Part shown: positions 24,327-33,107 of the stretch, in pieces | Numbering within the stretch: position 1 is the stretch's first letter | Layout of the letters: every line of letters starts with the position of its first letter | Assembly (NCBI RefSeq): GCF_000025965.1 | Contig: NC_006513.1 | Location: forward strand, 2,542,001-2,606,000 | Direction of reading: 5' to 3' | DNA: 64,000 nucleotides | From: Aromatoleum aromaticum EbN1 | GTDB lineage: Bacteria; Pseudomonadota; Gammaproteobacteria; Burkholderiales; Rhodocyclaceae | Position numbers and translations under genes: made by a program | The notes under the pieces: generated by a model | The model's database searches: none | Told to the model about the DNA's origin: nothing | The model's input: only the letters and a program-made list of their open reading frames with translations

Positions 24327-24769
24327 CACAGGGTGCGAAGGTGCACGATGCCGTTTGCGGTGAGCCCGACGAAAATCCACAGCGGGATGCCCTCCGCCGC
24401 CTGTTCGCGCGCAGCTTCGTCGAAAGTTTCCAGGGCGGTGATGAAGTCGGCTTCGGCGGCGATGCGGAAATGCTCCGCATGTTCGAGGATGATCACGTAG
24501 CCGTCTGCCGGGAGCCACGCCATGTCGGCAAGGCAGTCGGCAAGCGCGTCCCAGTTGTGCCCGAACCAGTCCGGAAACTCGAGGCCAGCCGCGACCCGGG
24601 CGAGAAAATCCCCCTTGTCCGCGCAATCGGAGAGATCGACCCGCAATACCGGAAAATCAAGCTCGTGCGCGGCGCGGGTGATTGCCTCGACACTACGCTG
24701 CGGCAGGTGGTAAACGCCGGCGCGGTCGGGATGCTGCAGGACGGATACGAGTTCGTTTTCGGGGATCAT
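24326..24769 (-). CDS. Barstar-family ribonuclease inhibitor
   Basis: A 147-residue cytoplasmic protein. The core DWFGHNWDALADCLADMAWL near residue 67 matches the barstar helix whose Asp residues plug the barnase active site. VLRVDLSDCADKGDFLARVA near 41 and GYVIILEHAEHFR near 90 match the flanking strands. The N-terminal about 30 residues are an extension beyond classical barstar. It overlaps the RNase gene upstream by 4 bp (ATGA) and nudB downstream by 1 bp. The inferred role is protection of the cell from its own secreted ribonuclease. Confidence 0.85.
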   Translation of the reverse strand: MIPENELVSVLQHPDRAGVYHLPQRSVEAITRAAHELDFPVLRVDLSDCADKGDFLARVAAGLEFPDWFGHNWDALADCLADMAWLPADGYVIILEHAEHFRIAAEADFITALETFDEAAREQAAEGIPLWIFVGLTANGIVHLRTL

Positions 24770-25131
24770 GGCCGACGCTCGATTCGCCGGAAACTGCGGT
24801 AATGGTCGTCCGTATAGTAGAACACGGCGGGCGGATCCCCGCCGGTGACGAGACGCCGTGCGCCGCGATCCCGGGAGCCCGGCGTCGGCACCGTGTATTC
24901 GCGATAGTAGCCGCGCGGGCGCTGCGGCAAGAGCCGTTCGCGGTTCTGGAACACCACGCCGTCGCGGCGATAAGGAAACGGGCCGCCACGCTCGATCAGC
25001 TGCAGCGTCGCAATCGCCTCGGGCGGCAAGCCGTGCACTCCGGCGGCGGGCGGCGTATCGCGCGTGCACGCGGGCAGGGCCACCAGCGTGGCGGCGAGGA
25101 ACAGTGCGAATCGGAGTGCAAGTCGGCGCAT
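24766..25131 (-). CDS. Secreted barnase-like ribonuclease, predicted lipoprotein
   Basis: A 121-residue guanyl-specific RNase. The signal sequence (MRRLALRFALFLAATLVALP) ends in a lipobox LPAC, with Cys22 the predicted lipidation site. Barnase active-site residues can be aligned: Glu78 in YYREYTV (barnase Glu73), the Arg pair in GARRLVT (Arg83/87 region) and His110 in TDDHYRSF (His102). VVFQNRERLLP matches the FxNRE loop. It is translated with the barstar-like inhibitor through an ATGA overlap. The lipobox suggests membrane anchoring rather than free secretion. Confidence 0.85.
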   Translation of the reverse strand: MRRLALRFALFLAATLVALPACTRDTPPAAGVHGLPPEAIATLQLIERGGPFPYRRDGVVFQNRERLLPQRPRGYYREYTVPTPGSRDRGARRLVTGGDPPAVFYYTDDHYRSFRRIERRP

Positions 25132-25291
25132 CGGGTCTTCCGTACGTGGCTTCTTCCGGCCTGATGCCGATGTTGTTGAGCAGCGCGCGCAACGGGCCGC
25201 GTGGAGGTCGCCGGGAACGGTTCGTGCCGGAGCTTACGGCATCCTGGGCGTGATTTTTAGGCCCTTTCGCCGCTGTCGTTCGTCACGGCAC

Positions 25292-25321
25292 AAAAAAGGG
25301 CAGATGGTGTCCCACCTGCCC
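25292..25321 (-). terminator. Rho-independent terminator of the aspS operon
   Basis: On the minus strand a 10-bp stem GGGCAGGTGG/CCATCTGCCC with a 4-nt loop is followed by TTTTTTG. It lies 28 bp past the aspS stop and separates aspS from the RNase-barstar-nudB operon. Confidence 0.88.
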
Positions 25322-25348
25322 CGTGTCGCTAGCGGTGTTCGGCGAGGC

Positions 25349-27148
25349 TCAGGCCTTCGCCACTTCGACCTGGGTTTCGATTTTCTGCCGCAGGCGGATG
25401 TGCAGTTCGCGCAGTTGCTTGTCGTCGACTTCGCCCGGCGCGTCGGTCAAAAGGCACTGGGCGCGCTGCGTCTTCGGGAACGCGATGACGTCGCGGATCG
25501 ACTCGGCGCCGGTCATCAGCGTCACGACCCGGTCGAGACCGAACGCAAGTCCGCCGTGCGGCGGTGCACCGTACTTGAGCGCGTCGAGCAGGAAGCCGAA
25601 CTTGAGCTGCGCTTCCTCGTCGCCGATGTTGAGCGCGCGGAACACCTTGCTCTGCATGTCGGCGCGGTGAATACGCACCGATCCGCCGCCGATCTCCCAG
25701 CCGTTGAGCGCGAGGTCGTAGGCTTTCGCGAGGCATTCGCCGGGAGCCGATTCGAGCAGCTCGACGTGCTCGTCCTTGGGGGCGGTGAACGGGTGGTGGC
25801 ACGCGACCCAGCGCTTGCTCTCGTCGTCGTATTCGAACATCGGGAAATCGACGACCCACACCGGCGTCCAGGCGGCACCGCTGACGTAGCCTTTCTCGTG
25901 GCCGAGCTTCGTGCGCAGCGCGCCGAGCGCGTCGTTGACGACTTTGGTCTTGTCCGCGCCGAAGAAGATCAGGTCCCCGCTCTCGGCGCCGGTGCGCTCG
26001 AGGATCGTGCGCAGCGCCTCTTCGTGCAGGTTCTTGACGATCGGCGACTGCAGGCCTTCGTCGTTCGGCTTCGTGACGTCATTGACCTTGATGTACGCAA
26101 GGCCCCGCGCGCCGTAGATGCCGACGAACTTGGTGTATTCGTCGATCTCGCCGCGGGTCAGCGAGGCACCGCCCGGCACGCGCAGCGCCGCAACGCGTCC
26201 GCCGCTCGTCGCCGGGCCGCTGAACACCTTGAACGCGACATCCTGCACCGCGTCGGTGACGTCGGTCAGCTCGAGGGTGACGCGCAGGTCCGGCTTGTCG
26301 GAGCCGTAGCGGCGCATCGCTTCGGCGTGGGTCATGCGCGGGAACGGATTCGGCAGCTCGACTGCGAGGGCTTCCCTGAACACGTAGCGGATCATGTCTT
26401 CCATGATCGCGGTGATCTCGGCCTCGTCGAGGAACGAGGTCTCGATATCGACCTGCGTGAACTCCGGCTGGCGGTCGGCGCGCAGGTCCTCGTCGCGGAA
26501 GCACTTGGTGATCTGGTAGTAGCGATCGAAGCCGGCGACCATCAGCAGTTGCTTGAAGAGCTGCGGCGATTGCGGCAGCGCGAAGAACTGGCCGGGATGC
26601 ACGCGCGACGGCACGAGATAGTCGCGCGCGCCTTCCGGCGTGCTCTTGGTCAGCATCGGCGTCTCGACGTCGATGAAGCCCTGCGCGTCGAGGAAACGGC
26701 GGAACGCCATCGCGACCTTGTAGCGCAGCATCAGGTTCTTCTGCATCTGCGGGCGGCGCAGGTCGATGACGCGGTGTGTCAGGCGGACGTTCTCGGACAG
26801 GTTGTCGTCGTCGAGCTGGAACGGTGGCGTCGCCGAGGCGTTCAGAACCTCAAGGGTGTGACAGAGGACTTCGATTTCACCGGACACGAGGTTCGGATTC
26901 TCCGTTCCGGCCGGGCGGCGGCGGACCTTGCCGGTCAGCTCGATGACGAACTCGTTGCGGATCGATTCGGCGGTGTGGAAAGTCTCGGCACGATCGGGAT
27001 CGCACACCACCTGCACCAGGCCTTCGCGATCGCGCAGGTCGATGAAGATGACGCCGCCGTGGTCGCGGCGGCGATGCACCCAGCCGCACAGCGTGACGGT
27101 CTGGTCAAGGTCGGCGGCGGTGACTTGGCCGCAGTAATGGGTTCGCAT
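25349..27148 (-). CDS. aspS: Aspartyl-tRNA synthetase
   Basis: A 599-residue class IIb synthetase charging tRNA-Asp (or Asp/Asn if non-discriminating). It starts with the OB-fold anticodon-binding domain ([37 protein letters not shown]). Class II motif 1 is near residue 140, and motif 2 [18 protein letters not shown] is near 217. The bacterial GAD insertion lies in the middle. Motif 3 is [21 protein letters not shown] near 530. The length is typical for bacterial AspS. It follows fmdB and the DUF502 gene in one minus-strand operon, as in many betaproteobacteria. Confidence 0.96.
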   Translation of the reverse strand: MRTHYCGQVTAADLDQTVTLCGWVHRRRDHGGVIFIDLRDREGLVQVVCDPDRAETFHTAESIRNEFVIELTGKVRRRPAGTENPNLVSGEIEVLCHTLEVLNASATPPFQLDDDNLSENVRLTHRVIDLRRPQMQKNLMLRYKVAMAFRRFLDAQGFIDVETPMLTKSTPEGARDYLVPSRVHPGQFFALPQSPQLFKQLLMVAGFDRYYQITKCFRDEDLRADRQPEFTQVDIETSFLDEAEITAIMEDMIRYVFREALAVELPNPFPRMTHAEAMRRYGSDKPDLRVTLELTDVTDAVQDVAFKVFSGPATSGGRVAALRVPGGASLTRGEIDEYTKFVGIYGARGLAYIKVNDVTKPNDEGLQSPIVKNLHEEALRTILERTGAESGDLIFFGADKTKVVNDALGALRTKLGHEKGYVSGAAWTPVWVVDFPMFEYDDESKRWVACHHPFTAPKDEHVELLESAPGECLAKAYDLALNGWEIGGGSVRIHRADMQSKVFRALNIGDEEAQLKFGFLLDALKYGAPPHGGLAFGLDRVVTLMTGAESIRDVIAFPKTQRAQCLLTDAPGEVDDKQLRELHIRLRQKIETQVEVAKA

Positions 27149-27192
27149 GGGTTCGGTTCCGGAAACGAAGCGCGGCCCGTGGGGCCGCGGGG

Positions 27193-27819
27193 TTACTCAC
27201 TGAGCAGGGCAGGACGGGGGCGTGCGCTGCGCACGGCTGGCGCAACCACCCCCATCGAAATGATGTACTTGAGGGCTTCATCGACGCTCATGTCGAGTTC
27301 GATGACGTCTTCCTTCGGCATCATCAGAAAGAAACCGGAGGTGGGATTCGGCGTCGTCGGCACATAGACGCTGACGTGGTCGCCTTTCAGGTGATTGGCG
27401 GCATCCCCGCCCGGCGCGCCGGTGAGAAAGGCGATCGTCCACGATCCGTGGCGCGGGTACTGCACCAGCAGCGCTTTGCGAAAAGCCTGGCCGGTGCTGG
27501 AAAAGAGGGTGTCGGAGACCTGCTTGACCCCGTAGTACAGCGACTTCACGACCGGAATGCGGGCGAGCAGCGCTTCCCAGTAGCGCACGAGCTTCTGGCC
27601 GATCACGTTCGCCGCGACCAGGCCTGTCGCAAGCACGATCAGCAGCCCGACCACGAGGCCTGCGCCCGGAATGTTGAAGCCGAGCGCGTGGCGTGGCTGC
27701 AGGCCATCCGGCAGCCACTCGATGATCTGGTCGAGCGTGCCGACGATCCACGCCAGCACCATGAAGGTGATCGACAGCGGGATCCAGATCAGCAATCCGG
27801 TGATGAAGTATTTCTTCAC
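27193..27819 (-). CDS. DUF502 membrane protein
   Basis: A 208-residue inner-membrane protein with two N-terminal membrane helices: about residues 4-26 ([20 protein letters not shown]) and 52-73 ([20 protein letters not shown]). The signature [20 protein letters not shown] and a cytoplasmic beta-rich domain ([20 protein letters not shown]) follow. DUF502 proteins are widespread with unknown function. It lies between fmdB (16 bp upstream) and aspS (44 bp downstream) in the same operon. Confidence 0.9.
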   Translation of the reverse strand: MKKYFITGLLIWIPLSITFMVLAWIVGTLDQIIEWLPDGLQPRHALGFNIPGAGLVVGLLIVLATGLVAANVIGQKLVRYWEALLARIPVVKSLYYGVKQVSDTLFSSTGQAFRKALLVQYPRHGSWTIAFLTGAPGGDAANHLKGDHVSVYVPTTPNPTSGFFLMMPKEDVIELDMSVDEALKYIISMGVVAPAVRSARPRPALLSE

Positions 27820-27834
27820 GCGCCGCGGCCGTGC

Positions 27835-28101
27835 TCAGCCGGCGTGACAGGCACACGCCCCGCCACAGCCGCCGGCAGGAGCGCTTGCGGTTTCGGCTGG
27901 CCGGGGCGCCGGTGTGCCGCTGCCCTTGAAGTCGGTGGCATACCAGCCGGTCCCCTTGAGCTGGAAGCCCGCGGCCGAAACCTGCTTGACGTAGGTGCCC
28001 TGACTGCAGCTCGGGCAGGAAGTGAGCGGTTCGTCGCTCATCTTCTGAAGATGTTCCTTCTGGAACCCGCAACTGTCACAACGATATTCGTAAATGGGCA
28101 T
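27835..28101 (-). CDS. FmdB-family zinc-ribbon protein
   Basis: An 88-residue protein. The N-terminal MPIYEYRCDSCGFQKE plus CPSC forms the FmdB zinc ribbon (two CxxC). The GTGWYATDFKGSG segment follows, then a low-complexity Ala/Pro stretch and a Cys-rich tail (GGCGGACACHAG). The family was named as a putative regulatory protein, but its role is not established. It is the first gene of the fmdB-DUF502-aspS operon. Confidence 0.9.
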   Translation of the reverse strand: MPIYEYRCDSCGFQKEHLQKMSDEPLTSCPSCSQGTYVKQVSAAGFQLKGTGWYATDFKGSGTPAPRPAETASAPAGGCGGACACHAG

Positions 28102-28158
28102 GGCAACCTCCGGAAAGCAAGCGCGTAAGTCTAACGCAACGCATCATGGGCGAGAAGT

Positions 28159-28190
28159 GAGCGACAGCGGGACTCGGCCCGCTGTCGCTC
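28159..28190. terminator. Perfect 13-bp inverted repeat between pilD and fmdB
   Basis: GAGCGACAGCGGG and its exact complement are separated by ACTCGG. It lies 50 bp past the pilD stop and 58 bp upstream of fmdB. There is no T-run on either side, so it could be a terminator for the pilBCD genes or an element of the fmdB promoter region. Confidence 0.5.
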
Positions 28191-28239
28191 CGTAGATGAG
28201 GGCGAGGCTGTCCGTTTCAAGCTCGCGGGAGCCGGTCGG

Positions 28240-29091
28240 TCACAGGCTGCCGAGGTACAACTGCGTGAGCGGCTCGCCCCAGAACAGCGCCAGCACGCCG
28301 GCAGCGGCGAGATAGGGGCCGAACGGAATCGGCACGTCCCGGCCGTGCCGGGCGAAAACGATCAGGCCGAGGCCGGTGACCGCGCCGACGAGCGACGAGA
28401 ACAGGATCGTCAAGGGCAGCATCTGCCATCCGAGCCACGCCCCGATCGCGGCGAGCAGCTTGAAATCGCCGTAGCCCATGCCTTCCTTGCCGGTGGCGAG
28501 CTTGAACAGCCAGTACACTGCCCACAGCGCGAGGTAACCGGCGATCGCGCCGACGACGGCCTGCGGGAGCTCGCTGTACGTGCCATCGAGATTGAAAAGC
28601 AGGCCGAGCCACAGCAGCGGGAGGGTAAGGCTGTCGGGCAGCAGCTGGGTGTCGAGATCGATGAACGCGAGCGCGACCATTGTCCACAGGAAAAGCATTG
28701 CGCCGGCGGCCGCGAGGCCGAAGCCGAAGTGCCACGCAGCGTAGCCCGAGAGCACAGCGGTGAGCATTTCGACGGTCGGGTAGCGGCGGCCAATGGGCGC
28801 GCTGCAGTGACGGCATCGCCCGCGCAGGACAAGATAGCTGATGACCGGGATGTTCTCGAACGCGGTGATCATGTGGCCGCAGTGCGGGCAGCGCGAGCGC
28901 GGCACCGCCAGATTGTAGGTTTCCTGCTCGGGGAGCGATTCGCCGCGCAGCTCGGCAGCCTGGGCGTGCCATTCGCGCTCCATCATGCGCGGCAACCGGT
29001 GGATGACGACGTTCAGGAAGCTGCCGACGAAAAGGCCGACGAACGTCGCGAGCGCGGTGAACAGGAGAAGGTCGTGAAAGAGGTCGGGCAT
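28240..29091 (-). CDS. pilD: Prepilin peptidase / N-methyltransferase
   Basis: A 283-residue inner-membrane aspartic protease that cleaves and N-methylates type IV prepilins. The N-terminal methyltransferase-like part has GSFLNVVIHRLPRMME and a four-Cys zinc site (CPHCGH, CRHC). Catalytic Asp residues lie in FIDLDTQLLPD near residue 150 and GYGDFKLLAAIG near 212. Six or more membrane segments are evident. I start at 29091 (MPDLFHDLL); the frame is open to 29130, but that extension is hydrophilic and lacks a ribosome-binding site. It follows pilC in the pilB-pilC-pilD order. Confidence 0.93.
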   Translation of the reverse strand: MPDLFHDLLLFTALATFVGLFVGSFLNVVIHRLPRMMEREWHAQAAELRGESLPEQETYNLAVPRSRCPHCGHMITAFENIPVISYLVLRGRCRHCSAPIGRRYPTVEMLTAVLSGYAAWHFGFGLAAAGAMLFLWTMVALAFIDLDTQLLPDSLTLPLLWLGLLFNLDGTYSELPQAVVGAIAGYLALWAVYWLFKLATGKEGMGYGDFKLLAAIGAWLGWQMLPLTILFSSLVGAVTGLGLIVFARHGRDVPIPFGPYLAAAGVLALFWGEPLTQLYLGSL

Positions 29092-29157
29092 CGGGAGGCT
29101 TGATTGAATCCATCCGGCGGCGCTGCGCAAGCGCCGGGCCGGGCAGGAGGAAAAACT

Positions 29158-30393
29158 TCAGACGACCTGGCCGAGCTTGAAGATCGGCAGGTACATCGCG
29201 ACGACGAGACCACCGATGACCACGCCGAGAAACACCATGATGATCGGCTCGAGCAGCGTGGACAGCCCGGCCACGGCGTCGTCGACTTCCTGTTCGAAGA
29301 AGTCCGCGACTTTGCCGAGCATCGAGTCGAGCTGCCCGGATTCCTCGCCGATCGACACCATCTGCACGACCATGCTCGGGAATACCGTCGCATTCTGCAT
29401 CGCGACCGTGAGGCTGGTGCCGGTGCTGACCTCGGTCTGGATCTGGCGCGTCGCCGTGACGTAGACGTGGTTGCCCGACGCGCCGCCGACCGAGTCGAGC
29501 GCTTCGACGAGCGGCACGCCGGCAGCGAACATCGTCGCCAGCGTGCGTGTCCAGCGCGCGATCGTCGCCTTGCGGATAATGTCGCCGACCACCGGCAGCT
29601 GCAGCACCGCGCGGTCGACGGCGATCTGCATCGCGTCCGAGCGTTTGTACATCGCACCGATGCCGATCACCGTTGCCGCGATGATGCCGAAGAGGATGTA
29701 CCAGTACGCGACGAAGGCGTCCGAGATGGCGATGACCATCAGCGTCGGCGCGGGCAGGTCGGCGCCGAAGCTGGTGAACACTTTCTTGAACTCGGGCACG
29801 ACGAACAGCATGATCACGGTGACAACGATCGCTGCGACGACGACGACCGCGATCGGGTAGAACATCGCCGACTTGATCTTGCCCTTGATCGCGAGAACCT
29901 TTTCCTTGTAGGTCGCGATGCGGTCCAGCAGGCCGTCAAGAATTCCCGCCTGCTCGCCGGCAGCGACGAGATTGCAGAACAGCTTGTCGAAATAGAGCGG
30001 ATGCCTGGCGAACGCCTGGGACAGGCTCGAGCCGGTCTCGACGTCGGTGCGCACCTCGTTCAACAGCCGTGCGAGGCTCGGATTGCCGGAACCCTTGATG
30101 CCGATGTCGAAGGCCTGCAGCAGCGGCACGCCGGATTTCATCATCGTCGCGAGCTGGCGGGTGAAGAGCGCGATGTCCTTGTCGGTGATCTTGTGACCGC
30201 GCGACATTTTCTGCTTTCTGACCTTGCTCACCAGCACGCCCTGGCGGCGCAGTGTCGCCTGCACGAGCGACGGCCCGCCCGCGCGCATTTCCCCGCGCAC
30301 GAGCTTGCCGTTCTTGTCCTTGCCTTCCCAGCTGTAGAGCGTTTCCCTGGAGCGCGCAGGGACTGCGCGTCCGGCTCGCGTTGTCGTCGCCAT
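29158..30393 (-). CDS. pilC: Type IV pilus inner-membrane platform protein PilC
   Basis: A 411-residue member of the GspF/PilC family. Two homologous T2SSF domains span about residues 70-195 and 275-397, each starting LFTRQLATMMKSGVPLLQA / RWTRTLATMFAAGVPLVEA. Three membrane helices are visible, at about 172, 225 and 382. The N-terminus (YSWEGKDKNGKLVRGEM) is typical. It couples the assembly ATPase to pilin insertion. It lies 16 bp downstream of pilB. Confidence 0.95.
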   Translation of the reverse strand: MATTTRAGRAVPARSRETLYSWEGKDKNGKLVRGEMRAGGPSLVQATLRRQGVLVSKVRKQKMSRGHKITDKDIALFTRQLATMMKSGVPLLQAFDIGIKGSGNPSLARLLNEVRTDVETGSSLSQAFARHPLYFDKLFCNLVAAGEQAGILDGLLDRIATYKEKVLAIKGKIKSAMFYPIAVVVVAAIVVTVIMLFVVPEFKKVFTSFGADLPAPTLMVIAISDAFVAYWYILFGIIAATVIGIGAMYKRSDAMQIAVDRAVLQLPVVGDIIRKATIARWTRTLATMFAAGVPLVEALDSVGGASGNHVYVTATRQIQTEVSTGTSLTVAMQNATVFPSMVVQMVSIGEESGQLDSMLGKVADFFEQEVDDAVAGLSTLLEPIIMVFLGVVIGGLVVAMYLPIFKLGQVV

Positions 30394-30409
30394 GAGGCTT
30401 GTGTGTTCC

Positions 30410-32125
30410 CTATTCGTTGGTTGAAGCGAGGACTTCTTCGAGCGATGTGACGCCCTGCCTGACTTTCAGCAGTCCGGACTGGCGCAGATCCTTGACGCCT
30501 TCGCGCTGGGCCTGCGCAGCGATGTCCATCGAGTTGCCGTTGGTCATGATGATGTGCGCGATCTCGTCGGTGATCGGCATGACCTGGTAGATCCCGAGCC
30601 GCCCCTTGTAGCCGCTGCCCTTGCAGCGCTCGCAGCCGACCGGGCCATAGGGCTGCCAGCTGCCGTCGAGCTCGTCGGCGGGAAACCCCGCCTGCAGCAG
30701 CGCTTCGATCGGGATGTCGACCGGCTGCTTGCACGTGCACAGGCGCCGCGCCAGCCGTTGCGCCGTGATCAGGATCACCGACGAGGCGATGTTGAAAGGC
30801 GCTACGCCCATGTTCTTCAGGCGCTCGAGCGTCGTCGGGGCGTCGTTGGTATGCAGCGTCGACAGCACCAGGTGGCCGGTCTGCGCGGCCTTGATCGAAA
30901 TCTCGGCGGTTTCGAGGTCGCGGATTTCGCCGACCATGATGATGTCCGGATCCTGGCGCAGAAAGGCCCGCAGCGATGCGGCGAAAGTCAGCCCGGCCTT
31001 GTCGTTGACGTTGACCTGGTTGATCCCGGACAAGTTGATTTCGGCCGGGTCTTCGGCCGTGGAGATATTCACGCCGGCTTTGTTGAGCAGGTTCAGGCAG
31101 GTATAGAGCGACACGGTCTTGCCGGAACCGGTCGGTCCGGTCACGAGGATCATTCCGTAGGGCCGTTCGATCGCGTCGAGCAGGATCTTCTTCTGTTCCG
31201 GTTCGTAGCCCAGCGCATCGACGCCGAGCATTGCCGACGAAGCGTCGAGAATCCGCATCACGATCTTTTCGCCATGCAGCGTCGGCAGCGACGAGACACG
31301 AAAGTCGATCGACTTGTTCTTCGACAGCACCAGCTTCATCCGCCCGTCCTGGGGGACGCGCTTTTCCGAGATGTCGAGGCGCGAGATGACCTTGATCCGG
31401 GCGGCGATCTTCTCCTTCAGGATCAGCGGCGGCTGGGCGATTTCGCGCAGCACGCCGTCGGTGCGCACGCGGATGCGGTAATACTTCTCGTACGGCTCGA
31501 AGTGGATATCCGAAGCGCCTTCGTTGATCGCGTCGATCAGCACTTTCTGGATGAACTTGACGACCGGCGCGTCATCGACTTCCTGCGTGTCCTCGCTCGG
31601 GGCGTCACCGGGACCTTCCTGCTGCTGCAGGAGATCCATGTCGAACTCCTCCCCCGTGAGCTCCCGCAGCGTCTGTTCGGCGGTTTCGGCCAGGGACTCG
31701 ACCAGACGCGCGAGCCGGTCCGCTTCGACGACGACGAGGTCCACCTGGAGACCGGTCTGGAAACGGATCTCGTCGAGCGCGCGCATGTTCGACGGATCGG
31801 CGGCAGCGACCGTCAGCCGGTTCTGCCGCTTGCCGAGCGCGACGACCTGGTGCTTGCTCATCAGCTTGCGGTCGATCGCGTCGCGCGCAATGCTCGTGCT
31901 GTCGATAGCCGAGATGTCGAGCAGCGGGTAGCCGAACGTTTCGGCGGCGAACCAGGCGACCGCCTGGTTCGTCATCAGTTTGCGATGGGCAAGCTCGAGG
32001 ATGAATCCGTTCGGCGCGCTGGCAGCGCCTGTCGTGCACGACATGGCGTCGGTTTCGGACAACCGGCCGTGCTGGATCATCGCTCGTGCGAGGCCGCTCA
32101 GCGCGGCCTGGGGATTCGCTGCCAT
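30410..32125 (-). CDS. pilB: Type IV pilus assembly ATPase PilB
   Basis: A 571-residue cytoplasmic extension ATPase. The N-terminal T2SSE domain spans residues about 50-160. The ATPase core has Walker A GPTGSGKTVSLY near 334, an Asp box, Walker B LRQDPDIIMVGEIRD near 390 and a His box (GHLVLSTLHTNDAP). A tetracysteine zinc motif (CTCKQP ... CERCKGSGYKGR) lies near 462-505, as expected for PilB rather than PilT. It leads the pilBCD genes. No pilin gene is present in the window. Confidence 0.95.
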   Translation of the reverse strand: MAANPQAALSGLARAMIQHGRLSETDAMSCTTGAASAPNGFILELAHRKLMTNQAVAWFAAETFGYPLLDISAIDSTSIARDAIDRKLMSKHQVVALGKRQNRLTVAAADPSNMRALDEIRFQTGLQVDLVVVEADRLARLVESLAETAEQTLRELTGEEFDMDLLQQQEGPGDAPSEDTQEVDDAPVVKFIQKVLIDAINEGASDIHFEPYEKYYRIRVRTDGVLREIAQPPLILKEKIAARIKVISRLDISEKRVPQDGRMKLVLSKNKSIDFRVSSLPTLHGEKIVMRILDASSAMLGVDALGYEPEQKKILLDAIERPYGMILVTGPTGSGKTVSLYTCLNLLNKAGVNISTAEDPAEINLSGINQVNVNDKAGLTFAASLRAFLRQDPDIIMVGEIRDLETAEISIKAAQTGHLVLSTLHTNDAPTTLERLKNMGVAPFNIASSVILITAQRLARRLCTCKQPVDIPIEALLQAGFPADELDGSWQPYGPVGCERCKGSGYKGRLGIYQVMPITDEIAHIIMTNGNSMDIAAQAQREGVKDLRQSGLLKVRQGVTSLEEVLASTNE

Positions 32126-32240
32126 GTACCGCTCTTAACTGACGGACGCTCGATGTTGCATGCCGGTCAGCTTCTTGTAAAGATTTGCAACGTCAGGCGG
32201 ACGGCGGGAGCGGAGATGCGGTGGTGCCGTGGCAGTGAGT

Positions 32241-33065
32241 TCAATTTGCGCGGCCGAGGAGAACCTCGAGGACGAAACGGCTGCCGACGTAGGCCAGCAC
32301 CAGCATGAAGAAGCCCGCGAGAGTCCAGCGCAGCGCGACGCGGCCGCGCCAGCCACGTACCCAGCGCCCGACGAGCAGCGCGCCGAACAGCAGCCACGAG
32401 ATGATCGCGAAAACCGTCTTGTGGTCGAGCCGGAAAGGCTGACCGAACAGGGCTTCGGAGAACACCACTCCCGAACTGACCGTCAGCGTCAGCAGGATGA
32501 AGGCGATGCCGATCAGGCGGAACAGCAGCGTTTCCATCGTCAAGAGCGGCGGGAGGTTGGAGAGCGTGCGCGTCAGGCGACCGCTATGCAGCTGCCGCTC
32601 CGCGACTGCCATCAGCGTCGCGTGCAGCGCCGCGAGCGTGAACAGGCTGTAGGCGAGCATCGAGATGATGAAGTGCGCTCGAAACATGGCCGAGCCGGCG
32701 TTGGCAAGGACGTGCTCGCCGGGGAAAAGCAGCGCCAGCAAGCTGCCGGCAAACCCAGCCGCGATGACCATCGCATGGAGTCCGTGGAGGCGGGCATAAA
32801 ATGTTTCGACCCAGTAGAAGCAGATCGCGAGCCACACGACCAGCGACACGGCCAGCCCGAATCCGAAATGCATCGCCTCGCCGGGGAACAGCGCTCCACG
32901 CAGTGCCAGGCCGTGGGCCGCCAGCGCACCCAGCAGGATGACGCGCTCCGCCCTCGACATGCCTTCCCGGGGTTTTGCCGGCGGCATCTGCTGGCGGCGC
33001 CACAGCCAGATGCCGAGGATCGCGTACAGCGAGGCGGCCAGTAGATGAAGTAGAATCGTCTGCAT
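32241..33065 (-). CDS. CcsA/HemX-like cytochrome c assembly-family membrane protein
   Basis: A 274-residue polytopic protein with about eight membrane helices and the CcsA-type arrangement of conserved aromatics and histidines (FRAHFIISMLAYSLFTLAAL near residue 128; FGQPFRLDHKTVFAIISWLL near 205). This is the YpjD/HemX-like subgroup, which is commonly encoded beside ffh in proteobacteria. A role in heme handling or cytochrome assembly is inferred from the family only. It is divergent from ffh, with 42 bp between start codons. Confidence 0.88.
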   Translation of the reverse strand: MQTILLHLLAASLYAILGIWLWRRQQMPPAKPREGMSRAERVILLGALAAHGLALRGALFPGEAMHFGFGLAVSLVVWLAICFYWVETFYARLHGLHAMVIAAGFAGSLLALLFPGEHVLANAGSAMFRAHFIISMLAYSLFTLAALHATLMAVAERQLHSGRLTRTLSNLPPLLTMETLLFRLIGIAFILLTLTVSSGVVFSEALFGQPFRLDHKTVFAIISWLLFGALLVGRWVRGWRGRVALRWTLAGFFMLVLAYVGSRFVLEVLLGRAN

Positions 33066-33107
33066 AGATTTTCATAGTTTACTCCATGGGCGAGGGCCCC
33101 AGCCAAC

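Noticed and set aside
25064-27367. 767-residue open frame on the plus strand
   Set aside because: An antisense shadow of aspS and of the end of DUF502.
28240-32125. The pilB-pilC-pilD genes as a type II secretion system
   Set aside because: PilB has the tetracysteine motif and the gene order matches type IV pili; no other gsp genes are present.
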